This document shows positions 50,350 through 60,964 of a stretch of DNA of 64,000 nt, in pieces. How positions within the stretch are numbered: the first letter of the stretch is position 1; every line of letters begins with the position of its first letter. The notes beneath the pieces are model-generated. The model was not told the origin of the DNA. It made no database searches and worked only from the letters and a program-made list of their open reading frames with translations. The stretch lies in assembly GCA_905221615.1 (NCBI GenBank), contig CAJNDT010000335.1, positions 372,001 through 436,000 of the forward strand, written 5' to 3'. This DNA is from Symbiodinium sp. CCMP2592. Lineage: Eukaryota > Sar > Dinophyceae > Suessiales > Symbiodiniaceae. A program made the position numbers and the translations under genes.

Positions 50350-51768
50350 GAAGAGTTGCCAGAAAGGCGCTCGAGATCACCCCGACGGGGGGATGCGTTT
50401 TTATCATCGTCAGCCAGGGACGATGATGATGATATTCCTGAGGATCCAGCCTGGGATTGCTCAGGCACTCCCCCGCCAATGCAGCTTTGTTCACTTGTGA
50501 AATTGCTGTCATGGGTTGGAATCAAAATTGCTGGGCTCGTTAGCGATTGCTCGGTTCGTGTCCTCAGCATTTGGCTTTTTTCCAAGCGGGTTGCTTGTGC
50601 GCCATCGGTTTTGCCAGGCCGGATCGGGGAAGTGTATAATCAACAGACATTTTATCCTGTGTGGAATGCAGCAGGTGCAGCATGGCATGTGCCAACCGAC
50701 ATGAGCTTCGAGAGCTGCAGCGAGTGCTTTTAGAGGTGGCCGAGTAATCGTGCAACCAGATCTTAAAATGGCATCTAATATCCTTCAAATCAGGACTTCT
50801 TGAACAGCTACCTGGTGGATGATCAAGAGAGACTCCCGTCGGTAAGAAAGCACAAGGCCTGCTGGAATGGGGAATACAAATATCTAGAAAATTAGGATAG
50901 CAGCCTCTCCCATATCCCAGGCGAAGTCGATCCTCAGTGTGGTTCCCCAAGGAGCCGACTCGGTGGAGATGGTGACTTGGATAATCTGATATTGGTCCGA
51001 GCAGTTGATTTGGGAGATGAGAATTCGAATTCGAAGCTGCAGGTTGAAAAGCACTTTCAATTCTTCTCAGAGTACTATGCGACATTCGGCGTGCAAGTTC
51101 CTCTGATGAGCTGCCATCAGGCTTGAGCTGATTGATCTGCTTTTCGTGTATGGTCAAATTAAATCCACCGTCTCCCGAATTCGCAAATCTGCTGGGAGGA
51201 AGTCTTGATACTCTTGGCGCAGAGATACTGTATCCTGGGAGAGAAGACGAAGAAGAAGGTGATCAAAGCATCTTTCTTTAATTATCCGTGCAGCTATCGC
51301 CGAAGTAATTATGTTTCTACGATGATCATGAGGAGTGGGCCGGTGTCGAAGCTGCTGTCATCCGACAGACAGCAGTGCATGGGCTCCTGCTGGCTAGGAG
51401 GTCTGAGGGAGCCCGGTTTCTTGATTGCACATATATTGCATTGATCGCTGTACAAGCTTTAAGCATGATCGGATGTAATAAGGCGGCCTTCGATTCGCGT
51501 GATCAAAGCCATTATCCGCTCCAATCTTCATGCAGGCATGTGCTAACCTAGGCAGTCGGAGCGATGGAAGTTCCTGCAAGCTATCATTCGGCAAGGGATT
51601 GTAGGCGTGGACGATTTGAGCATATACTTTTTTTATATAGATCATGTGAGAGATCTGCAGAAATTCTGGGCAGGTGATCCGGATGCCGAGCTGGAGAACG
51701 CTGTGCATGATGCTGTCACGGCTGAGGATCCCGGTTTGGAGGCTTGTATCGGGAACTTTGAAGTCTAA
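50350..51768 (+). CDS. Unidentified multi-exon gene, 3' end defined
   Basis: Exon-like pieces on +: about 50350-50490 (LREELPERRSRSPRRGDAFL, then acidic DDDDDIPEDPAWDCSG), about 51003-51120 (GDENSNSKLQVEKHFQFFSE and YYATFGVQVPLMSCHQA), about 51201-51256 (SLDTLGAEILYPGREDEEE), and 51556-51768, which reads SERWKFLQAIIRQGI, DHVRDLQKFWAGDPDAELEN and ends CIGNFEV and a stop. The final exon has clear protein character over 70 codons. An RS-rich segment plus acidic tracts suggests a nuclear protein, but no domain was recognised. Exon joints are not fixed. Confidence 0.45.
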
Positions 51769-52390
51769 TTCCCATCCCTACCACATATAAGCATCGTATC
51801 GTATTGCAAGTCTCATCATCAGGTTAAAACAGCTCGCCACCCCAAGCAAACCATCCTATCGCATCAGCACCCAGCAGTCTAGCACATAATATACATCGTG
51901 CTTTGATGGGCTTGCTGAATTCCCTATAAATTGTACACCCTTAAATCTAAAACCCTAAACAACGAACCAGGTGACTTTTTCGCTCTCGACGACTCTCTCA
52001 CCTCCTTCTGTTCCGGAGGCTTGCGATGTTTTTCGGAGCTAATAAGGCAGGTATTCGCTGGCTAGGTCAAACTGCTGAGGTTCCGGTTCCAATGGGATCT
52101 TTTAATTATAATTGAACTGCAAACCCTAAAAAGCTAGATGCAATACACCTGAGTAACCGGATCACCTGGGATATGTTGGGATGTCAGGGCTTTGGGGTTT
52201 CAGGGATTTGCGATATCGGGGTTTATTATGATATAGGGATTTCGGGTTTAGTGGCCTTCAGGGATGACTTGAAATAATGGTCTTGAAGATTCGGGTTTAG
52301 GGCTTCAGGGAATTGGGATGTAGGGATTTTGGGAGGGGTGAATGCAAACGGCAACAACGGGTCGAAGCTTAATTATTATCGGTGGTTATG
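51769..52390. other. Intergenic with degenerate TTTAGGG-like motifs
   Basis: It contains CCCTAAAC near 51952 and 52123 and many GGGATTT/GGGTTTAGGG-like words at 52160-52340. It has no open coding frame apart from the first exon of the next gene. Confidence 0.5.
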
Positions 52391-53805
52391 TAGTTTACAT
52401 AGATGGGATCCAGATCTCTACCAGGAGCCCGAGGCGGAGCCGGTGCTCATGATGGACACTGGCGAGGATTCGCAAATCCCCTCTCCGTCGCCGGCCTCGC
52501 TACCGAGCACAACAAATGCAACCCGAGGGAGTTCTGGGGAACTCCAGGTGATTCGGCTTTTAACTAGTACTTGCATTGATTGCAGCTGCATGGTACTTCG
52601 AATTCCAGTCGCATGATCTAGCCTGTGCTAGGTGACAACACCCTCCCCGAGCCCTGCTGCTGCACCGCCTGTGGCCGTGAACCATAAGCCCGAAGCCTTC
52701 ATGGATACGATGGAAACCCAGCTTGCCGTGGAGGAGACAATCACTGTGCAGACTATCGCCACCCCGTGCAAGAACTCGGGTGCCTCGAGCTTTGCAGCTC
52801 CGCAACCTGAGCTTGGGCAGAAGGGTGGTACAATCGATGGTGCCGGGCGTCAGGCAGACAAGGAGTGGTACATCCTTGCCCGACAACACTAGTATAATTA
52901 TCGAAGCTATATATTATTGCCCCAGGAGCGTCGCCCTCCGGTTCATGTGCAGCCACCGGCTACTCCAGTTCTGCTATCGGAACAAGCGGCACAGGCTGCA
53001 AAGGACTTGAAGTCCGATGCTGCCGATGCCGAGGATCCAGATTTAGTTGATGCTCAGAGGAAGGCAGGACAAACTTAGAAACTTTAAGGAGTTCGGATCT
53101 ATATTGGGATACTTGAAGGGCTTGAGGTTTCTAGCTAGACTTGCAAGGTTGTGGATGCAGCTCGTGCTTCGTCTGCCGCTAAGAAGCTTGCCAAGATCGA
53201 GAAAAAGGCTGAGAAGCCGATCAAGAAAGACACAGCGAATAAAGCTCCCAAGGCTAAGGCTAAAGCTAAGGGGAAGGCTCGCACGTGCAAGCCGACAGAT
53301 GTGGCCGGGGAGCTCCCAGCCGAAGCAGCAGCAGATGCAGCAGCAGCAGCGCCGACAGCAGCAGAAGCCCCGGCAGCAGCAGAAGCGCCGGCAGCAGCAG
53401 AAGCGCCGGCAGTGCCTGAGATGATGACAGCTGCTGGTTGCACGTGGGCAGAGGCTGCCACCCAGCTTGGATTAGGGTACTTATTGGGGTCAATGTATTG
53501 TTGGCAGTGCACTTCGAATTCCAATAATTAAGGCTGTGGTCTTGAAGAAGTGCAGCATCCCGATCCCCGATGGGTTTGAGGGCAAGAGGAAGTCCTACAC
53601 GATCCAGGTGGATGGAGCTCGCTCAAAGATCCAAGTCTTGTGGAGTGAAGGTTCCCTTTACATCAATGAGAGCAACGGGGCCGACGGTGTGAATGTCAAT
53701 GCGAAGGGTGGTAGTACGATCAACTGCCGGAAGAATGGTGGGTGGCCCAAGGCATGGAAGAAGGCCCTAGCCTGTGCCGGGGACCCTGGGGCTGAAGCTG
53801 CCTGA
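52391..53805 (+). CDS. Ala/Lys-rich hypothetical protein, five exons
   Basis: Exons: about 52391-52549 (QEPEAEPVLMMDTGEDSQI, ends CAG|GTGATT), 52632-about 52878 (TTPSPSPAAAPPVAVNHKPE), 52926-about 53065 (ERRPPVHVQPPATPVLLSEQ), 53148-about 53420 (VVDAARASSAAKKLAKIEKK, then KAKAKAKGKARTC, then repeated AAAEAPA) and 53533-53805 (SIPIPDGFEGKRKSYTIQVD, KGGSTINCRKNGGWPKAWKK and a stop). The first intron is 82 bp. The last exon is a compact conserved-looking module with basic/aromatic character. The middle is a low-complexity linker of Lys and Ala repeats resembling a histone-H1-like tail. I know similar GGWPKAWKK-type modules only as uncharacterised dinoflagellate proteins. Function unknown. Confidence 0.6.
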
Positions 53806-54911
53806 TTAAGTTTATCAGGTGGCTTTGGAATTCGGATTGCAGGGTGTCGGAGGTAGGAGATGTACTATCAAAGGTTTGAAGATTTGGACCACTACTTTTA
53901 AGTTTAGCTAGCTATAGGTAGTCGGAGGCTTTAGGACTTAAGGGCTCCTATTAATATGGGTCCTAGTAGATTATTAAAATAAGTCGTTTGAGGTCTACAG
54001 CTCCTTCGATGCTGAAAATATGTTTATTTCGATTCCAACCTTAAACTGATTGAGGCTTAATTTTATAAGCTATAGGTTTGAACCAAATCATGGAGCACAT
54101 ATGTGAGTATGCATACCTACACTGGTTGCTAGATACTTACGATACATGCACCTAGAGGCCATGTACATATCAGCACGCAAACACATGTTATTATTAAACT
54201 ATACCATATTGCCACGCAGCTACAGCAGCAGTCTGATCTGATGTCGAATATAATTAATGTATAATGCATGTGCGGGCCTGTACATGTAGAAAGACTTTTA
54301 AGCCTTTCTACATATACGGGCCCGCACATGCATTATACACATACATGTGAAAGGTGTGAGTGTTTCACCCGACAAGCGCCAACCAGTGTAATATTGGATA
54401 AGGCCCGTCATCGCCCAATGCTCGCCCAAGGCTGCCGATGATGACGAGGCGGATGCCTGAATCCTGAGATCGTGCTTTGGATGCATATATCGGCCGGTAT
54501 ATGCCGCATTATCGTAAGCCTGCTTCCACGTGTGCAGCTGGGTCTATCTAAGGTTCATGATGGATGGTTCGAGTGATTGCACCCTGAGCAGTCGGATTTT
54601 GGAGGATGTGGTATGTCCCATGTCCCGGGGATAGACCTGCACGGCGCTGTGTGGGGAAAATCAGTACTGGAATTCCTGCAGGGTCGTGAGCATGTGGTCT
54701 TTTCCGTGCATGATGACATGAACGGGAGCTGACTCTGATTTTGAGTGACATCTGCAGCTGTCTATTGTGCTCTGCATTCTGAAATCCCCTAAAGCTCTGA
54801 TGCACTGTCAATCATGGTAGACAAGACCCCAACATCACACTCCGCAGGCACTGGGAAAGACGAGGTTTGTAATGTAGCTCATGATCACTGATATCATCAA
54901 CGATTCTCACA
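53806..54911. other. Intergenic, AT-rich, with a hairpin element
   Basis: Except for the inverted repeat at 54259-54338, nothing was recognised. Confidence 0.5.
54259..54338. mobile_element. 35-bp inverted repeat with 10-base loop
   Basis: The arms 54259-54293 and 54304-54338 pair over 35 bases with two mismatches (left end GTATAATGCATGTGCGGGCC). The short loop ACTTTTAAGC makes a long near-perfect hairpin. It may be a foldback or MITE remnant, or a transcribed hairpin. Confidence 0.75.
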
Positions 54912-55029
54912 ATGGCCCCTGGCCACAGCAATTTGAGAGGTTCTTCTGAGGCAGCACCGGTTTATCTGTCCAAGAAGAGAGCTGCCAAGCTGATCCAGTG
55001 GGGAATCCCGAAGACCTTGCTGCTTGATT
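54912..55029 (+). CDS. Short frame, possible first exon of next gene
   Basis: ATG 54912 reads MAPGHSNLRGSSEAAPVYLS, then KKRAAKLIQWGIPKTLLLD and a stop, 38 codons of good protein character. It precedes the methyltransferase-like exons on the same strand, but I could not find a phase-consistent junction to 55131. Confidence 0.4.
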
Positions 55030-55130
55030 GAAAACATTAGATGTGCATGTGTGGCAGTGCTCAATTAATGTTGTACGTGTGACTGCTAACACCGAATCCT
55101 AGGCTTGAGCTTTGCGATTATGTGTCGCAG

Positions 55131-56348
55131 ACAAACCTGCGACGAGAACCGGGTGAGCAAATGTGGCAACGAGACATTGACTTCCTGGAACTGTTTTCTG
55201 GCTGTTCGAGAATGACCAAAACATTCCGTGCAAACAACTACAAGTCGTTCCTTGGATGTGCAACAATATGTTCACGAATTGAAGTCGCTAAAAGACTGAA
55301 CTACTTGCAAACCGTGTCGCTGGCCGAATGCGAGGCAGAACTATGACATCATGCTCCGGCCCGAGATGAACGACATCCTCAGTGACGTCGGCTTTGCCGT
55401 AGCTGCATCTTTGTCTACAGTTAGGGCTTAGGGGGAGTGAGGGCTTTTGGGATTTCGGTTTGTGTGAAAGGCTGCAATAGCTAGCGACTCCGAGGTAAGA
55501 GATGTTATGCGGGTGAAGGAGAAGACTGGGCTCATATGGGTTGGCATCCCCTGTGGACTGCTACTTCCTTACGCAATATTATCTCTTGTGTCTCTGCTTC
55601 TCTTTATTGTTCTAGCTCACTCTCGTTTCTCGTGAGGTGGGTGTGGGTGTCGACGAGTGTGCACCATCGCACTCAACATGACCCCACTGGAAACACCAAC
55701 ATACCATCGGTCATGCAAGCCAATGCCATTGCAAGCCGCACAGCTTTGTTACTGATTTTGGCGGAGTGTCTGGGAGTGCCGTTCATAGCATCTTTGCTGC
55801 GATCATGAGTCTGTGTGGACTTGCAGCAGCAGCTAGTCAATCGTTAGAATTGATGCACACTGCAGGTTGAACAGCCCGCCAGCAGTTTCCTTCGCTACTT
55901 CATGCCGATCAGAATTGCACTCTCGTGCTGCCTCAAGATCTACTTCAATATATTCCATATGGGAGCCTTCGGGCATTTTGCTGCCAAAAGAACTTGGTTC
56001 CTAGCTGCAAGTGTCGCTTGTTGGTGTGGTTTACACATTATTGTGTAGGGTTCCAGTCGCTGTTGATTGACATGTGCATATATAGTGCTATAGCTAAGGT
56101 TGCTGGGCACTTCACCGATCATTGCCGAGTTCAACCACAGACTTACTTCTGTAGAGATCGCAGAACTGAGCCAGAAACAAAAGTCTAGTGGCATCCAGAT
56201 GGTGAAGCGCACAAAGAAGAACGGCAAAGTGAAGGTGACTGGATGCCCTGCTCTGAAATGGAGCGCCAACTACCCTCAACAATTTTGTGCTGAAGTGCTA
56301 CGACATTTCGAAGATGACGCAGTGAATCCAAGTGTTTCTCGGCTATAA
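55131..56348 (+). CDS. Cytosine-5-methyltransferase-like protein, six exons
   Basis: Exons 55131-55259, 55339-55419, 55495-55559, 55637-55787, 55866-56023 and 56099-56348 join in exact phase to a 277-codon frame (stop 56346-56348). The 5' end is open. The five introns are 79, 75, 77, 78 and 75 bp. Three use GC donors. Motifs in order: DFLELFSGCSRMTKTFR (like SAM-binding motif I, F.G), MNDILSDVGFAVA, GLIWVGIPCG (Pro-Cys as in catalytic motif IV), WVWVSTSVHHRT, NAIASRTALLLILAECLGVP, FIVEQPASSFLRYF (Glu as in motif VI), and MGAFGHFAAKRTWF near the end. I-IV-VI order is that of C5-methyltransferases, but the recognition domain is short and the motif I glycines are reduced. It resembles a widely multiplied family of dinoflagellate proteins. 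Activity is unproven. Confidence 0.6.
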
Positions 56349-56549
56349 AATTAAACTAAAACCCCAGACCACTCTCCTAGGCCTCGATTACGGCAAGAAC
56401 CACTCTTAATATGTGGTGAATTCACATGCGGCTCCTCCTAATTGCCGGCTCTCTCTCTCTCTCTCTCCCTGCCTCTCTCAAGCACTCCGGGGTTCATTCA
56501 GGTTCTGAGGATAGAAGTGGCAGCAGTGCCATTGATCGTGGATTTGCAA

Positions 56550-56793
56550 TAGCAGTAGCAGTAGTAGTAGTAGTAGTACTACTACTACTACTACTGCTAC
56601 TACTACTACTACTACTACTGCTAGGAGTAATACTATATATGTATATATATACTACTACCGCTGCTTTCTACTACTACGGCTACTACGACGACGACGACTA
56701 CTTCTAGTACTACCACTACTACTGGTACCAGTACTTGTACTATATTTATATACATACTACTACCACTAGCACTACTACTACTACTACTACTAC

Positions 56794-56839
<46 letters not shown>

Positions 56840-56850
56840 CGCTATACTAG
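56550..56850. repeat. (TAG)n and (CTA)n tracts in inverted orientation
   Basis: A GTA run turns directly into a TAC run near 56577, and a second reversal, TACTACTAG/TAGTAGTAG, lies near 56803. Each junction forms a perfect foldback of up to about 30 bases per arm. Short TA runs lie between. Confidence 0.95.
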
Positions 56851-57457
56851 TAATATTAGTGCTGGTACTGATATAGTCAGCTAGTTAGGAAGGTAGCTAA
56901 GTAGCGAGCCAGGCCGGTAGCAGTAGCAGTAGTAGTATTAGTTGTTGTTGTACTTGAGTAGTAGGAGTATTTTGGCTGTTGTTGTGTTTGTGGTGGTGTG
57001 GGGTGGTGGGGCAGGTGGTGATGCTTGCAATGTGCACGGGCCTCCCAATACTAGGAAAACTCGGCGAACATGCAGATTCCCGCACATTCCGACAAGCCAG
57101 CAGGCACATTAGCCCATCGTCCTGCTGTCATACACCGGAGCCCACGGTGAGTTGGCCCCAACTTGTCGACCCGCATTGGCAGTGCCCTAGGCATCGATAC
57201 CAACGTACTCGGGTTCCGAGGATTTTCCACCCCCCGCACACGGCCCAATCGTGTGTCGGCTCCGCTCTTATCGGGTCTCAGCAGAACCGTTTGGTAAGGG
57301 GTACAGGCATGAAGCAGCAACAGCAGTGATCATGAAGATGTGGCAGCAGCGGTGGTGGTACGCATCAATGGTGAGTGTCGGTGCGGGTGTCTTGTATGTG
57401 CGGGTTTGTGTGTTGTTGTTGTGGTGCTGGTGCTTGTGGATTATGTTTCCAGCAGTA

Positions 57458-57485
57458 GTAGTATGTTATAGTAGTAGTAGTAGTC

Positions 57486-57520
<35 letters not shown>

Positions 57521-57549
57521 TTTCAGTAGTAGTAGTAGTAGTAGTTTTC

Positions 57550-57609
<60 letters not shown>

Positions 57610-57855
57610 CTTCGTTTGGGTTCTTCGTACTAGTACTAGCAAGGGGTTTAGTTTTACTACTAGTTCTAGTAGTCGTACTAGCACTAAGTACCACTACGAC
57701 GACTGCTTTCACGGCTACTCCTCCTACTACTGCTGCTGCTGCTGCTACTTGCAATATATACTGCTATATATTATATATATACATATATATATATATAGTG
57801 CTAGCTACGACTAGGAATCACCCTTTTCCCTGGTACTAGTACTAGTACTATTACG

Positions 57856-57904
<49 letters not shown>

Positions 57905-57933
57905 GTACTAGTACTAGTACTAGTACTAGTACT

Positions 57934-57989
<56 letters not shown>

Positions 57990-58035
57990 TAGTACTACTA
58001 GTACTTACTTCTACTACTACTACTACTACTACTAA
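57458..58035. repeat. (TAG)n, (TA)n, (CTA)n and ACTAGT tracts
   Basis: TAG runs (57458-57610), a TA run (57760-57800) and CTA runs (57835-58035) with inner (ACTAGT)n stretches that are self-complementary hexamers. Confidence 0.95.
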
Positions 58036-58056
58036 TTAACGACTACTCCTGCTATT

Positions 58057-60044
58057 CTCGCTAAAGACCATGTGGCGAGGTCAACCCCGGTGATTCGCCA
58101 GAGCAAGTTGATCGTCCCGAAGATGTGCCTCGGCTGTGGCCACTTACGTTTGATCGGGGAATTCAGTCAGATCTAGATCTAGGTCTAGAGGCTTTCGGAT
58201 GCTGGGTGCAGGATCTATATGGCCTGATTTGAATTCAGCGATGTCACGGTACAGGCTGTCTTTATCGGGGTGTGGGGTGTCGGCTTTCCACTTGCAAGTG
58301 TGCTGGTACATTTATACCATGTAATACATTGAAGTAGTAGCCACCTCAGTAGTGAAGCATATGTATCCCAAACTGGGTATGTATATACACACATATTGCT
58401 CAATACATGTTCACATGATGCCACTGCATCTGAGGTTTGGCAGTACGCACGGCTTGATGAGCTCCAGGCTTTTTTGGAAGCCGAAGCTGCTAGCAACAAG
58501 TGGAAGCCTGGCCTCTTCGATCAGCTGGGCGTGTAGCTAGAGTGTTATGCACATGATACACACACGCATATATATATATATATGTGTATGTATATTGTAT
58601 GTTTTACATGCATATCGTCTAAGTCTCGTTGAAGCTTTAATTGATATCATGAGATCATGCACAATATTACAGTACATACATATCACATATATATATATAT
58701 ATATATACATATATAACAAATCTACACACCTCTAGTGTGCATATACTACAGCTGCCTACATGTACATATATAATACGCACACATTCACATATATTACATA
58801 CACACACTCGTACATGGCTACACATGGAGGCATGTACATATGTAAACATATATATATATATATATCACATGTTCATATATATTCTAACTACGAATACATA
58901 CATGCTTGTTTCTTAGGTATGTATGTATGTATGTATGTACGTATATTCATGATCATGTAGAGGTGTAGACTGCACGGTAGAAGTAGGCTCTGCTGCTTCC
59001 GGCAGCAAGGAGAAGCCTAGCTTGTCGCAGGACCTCTAGAAGGTCATCACCTGTGGCTCTCAAAATCGGCTTTGCTTTTGCAGTGCAGTGGCCAGCATGT
59101 GCTCGACCACCGGTGATTTCATCCCTGAGGCTCTATAATCGATCATAAGTACGTATAGTATATATAATTCAGCTAGTATTGGCTTCTGGGTATGCTTCTT
59201 CCAGCACTGACTCTTCCCAGGGGGTCAACACTAGCACAGGGCCAGCGCAATACCCTCCTAGGTGTCCCGAGTTAACATAATTCCCAGCTTCATCCTGTGT
59301 GGCACCCCGTAGTTGTCCGATCCCGGGCCCAGAAACCCCAGCGTGATTCCGCGTGATTCCCCGTGATCCCTCCTAGCTTCCTAATATAGATCTATATACT
59401 TTCACGCTTTCCCGCGTGATTCCGCGTGATTCCGCGTGATCCCGCGTGACCCTCCGCGACGCCCTAGGTTCCCCTACAAAACGCACCCCAAATTGCTAGC
59501 TAATACGGCCACTAATAGCCCCTATAACCCCAAAGTCCTCAAACCTGGACCCCTTATTGAATCGTGCTAGCTCGATCTGATGATTATAGAGCCTGCTGGG
59601 TGCTTGCTTCGAAGCCTTGCAATCTCACACCGATCTGCCTGCCGAGATTTCCTAGATCAACCAATTCGGTACTAGTGTAAGGGCCGACCTGCACAGCTGC
59701 AACCGGTCCCGTGGCCCAGAATGGCCGGCTTGCAGGGCGAAGGAGACCTGGAGAAGGCCGAGTAACCCATGTTCCGTCTTGGATTAGCATATTCAATTAA
59801 ATTGTAGCTAGCTTGAGATTCCTGGCAGGTAATGGAAACCGCTCTGAGAAAGGCTGCCCAAAGGAAAGCGATGGCGAAAGCCGTTGCAAAGGTTGTTACT
59901 TCCGAGCCTGCAGAAGAAGACCCAGAGACTTCGAAGCGATCCCGGGATAAAACCACCCCGATGAAGTTTGCGACCCCTGGAAGTAAGACTCCGGACCCGA
60001 AGCACCTGAAAGCCGGGACGCCGAAGAAGCTCTTTAGTGCCTAG
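58057..60044 (+). CDS. Unidentified multi-exon gene, 3' end defined
   Basis: Exon-like pieces on +: 58057-about 58170 (DHVARSTPVIRQSKLIVPKM, then CLGCGHLRLIGEFSQ with a CxxC), 58417-58530 (DATASEVWQYARLDELQAFL, EAEAASNKWKPGLFDQLG, ends GGC|GTGTAG), about 58962-59036 (CTVEVGSAASGSKEKPSLSQ) and 59829-60044 (METALRKAAQRKAMAKAVAK, EPAEEDPETSKRSRDKTTP and TPKKLFSA before the stop). The final exon is strongly basic and Lys/Ala-rich. The introns carry TA microsatellites and a 10-bp tandem repeat. No domain is known to me, and the pieces may not all belong to one transcript. Confidence 0.4.
58560..58950. repeat. TA/CATA microsatellites
   Basis: Several TA runs (near 58570, 58688, 58850) and a GTAT tetranucleotide run (58917-58942) within an inferred intron. 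Confidence 0.9.
59337..59460. repeat. CGCGTGATTC tandem repeat, interrupted
   Basis: The 10-base word CGCGTGATTC or a close variant occurs about eight times in two clusters (59340-59370 and 59402-59455). Confidence 0.85.
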
Positions 60045-60240
60045 CTTGCAAAGAGATCGATATCTAGATCGAGTAAACCTTATGCCCAATACAACCCCTG
60101 CGATCCCTAATAATGTTAGGTGCGATACACATATAGTATTATAGCCTATCTAGGGATACGAAAACTTCTAGAATGCTAGTACAACAAGAGCCATCATCAA
60201 AATTTAGTGGAATATGTATATATATATATATACTCATATT

Positions 60241-60349
60241 AGAAGCTGCCCCCACCCTGTAATAGTATTATAAGGATTGTATTAATATTATATTAGGGCC
60301 CTACTATAATCCTATATTATACCACTATTACAGGGTGAGGGCAGCTTCT
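60241..60349. mobile_element. Inverted-repeat element inside a TA tract
   Basis: The arms 60241-60266 and 60324-60349 pair over 26 bases with one mismatch (left end AGAAGCTGCCCCCACCCTGT). The 57-base interior is AT-rich. TA repeats flank both sides, consistent with insertion into a TA microsatellite by a TA-targeting transposon type. Confidence 0.75.
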
Positions 60350-60429
60350 TATATATATATATATATATATATTAGTTATATTATAAACTAACTAACCATA
60401 TCTATGCGACCTACCTGCCTAGATAATAT

Positions 60430-60450
60430 AAACCCTAAACCCTAAACCCA
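60430..60450. repeat. CCCTAAA telomere-type repeats, interstitial
   Basis: Nearly three head-to-tail copies of CCCTAAA (AAACCCTAAACCCTAAACCC). This is the plant-type telomere unit also reported from dinoflagellates. It is too short to mark a chromosome end. Confidence 0.8.
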
Positions 60451-60665
60451 CTACTTTATTACTGATCATGGTGGTGTTTCGGGCTTGGCTGGTTATTATA
60501 TGGTTCGGGGCTTCAGTCGCTGCATTGCAGCTGAGGTGGCTCTGCTGGAGATGCCGGGACTCCGCTGGCAGTCCTTCGTGGGAAGAGCTATGATTCTGAC
60601 ACGACCATGGCAACACCGGGGACCCTTAAGAAGGCACGTTACATGTATATCGATTTGCAAATTAA

Positions 60666-60905
60666 CATGAATATTGTGTGGAGGCCCGAGAGGCTATCCG
60701 GGGCTCGAGTGAGCCTGATCTGGATTTGGGGGAAGCAGATGATCATGATGCTTCAGCAGCTGCTGACCTTATGGGCAAGCTGAACCTTGCAAGTGAAGAA
60801 ACCCGTCGGCAAGATGACCCTTACAAATACGTCCTGGTTGTACTTGTATAGCTCACGTGGCTCAGGCGCAAATCCCGGATACGCAAGCAGATGTTGAAGA
60901 TCACG

Positions 60906-60964
<59 letters not shown>

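Larger units (their letters stand above)
56349..58056. other. Repeat-rich intergenic stretch
   Basis: It contains the TAG/CTA tracts listed separately and a GC-richer island at about 57020-57310. That island is open on both strands (+ 56979-57329, minus 57051-57320) but shows no family motif. It could be a fragment of an older insertion. Confidence 0.4.
60045..60665. other. Intergenic with hairpin element and TA runs
   Basis: It includes the inverted-repeat element 60241-60349 and the CCCTAAA repeats at 60430-60450. A short + frame at about 60485-60670 (ALLEMPGLRWQSFVGRAM) could be an exon of the following gene. Confidence 0.4.

Noticed and set aside
57051-57320. GC-rich island with frames on both strands, possibly a reverse-transcriptase fragment
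   Set aside because: No YADD-like or other RT motif can be read. There is only a composition difference.
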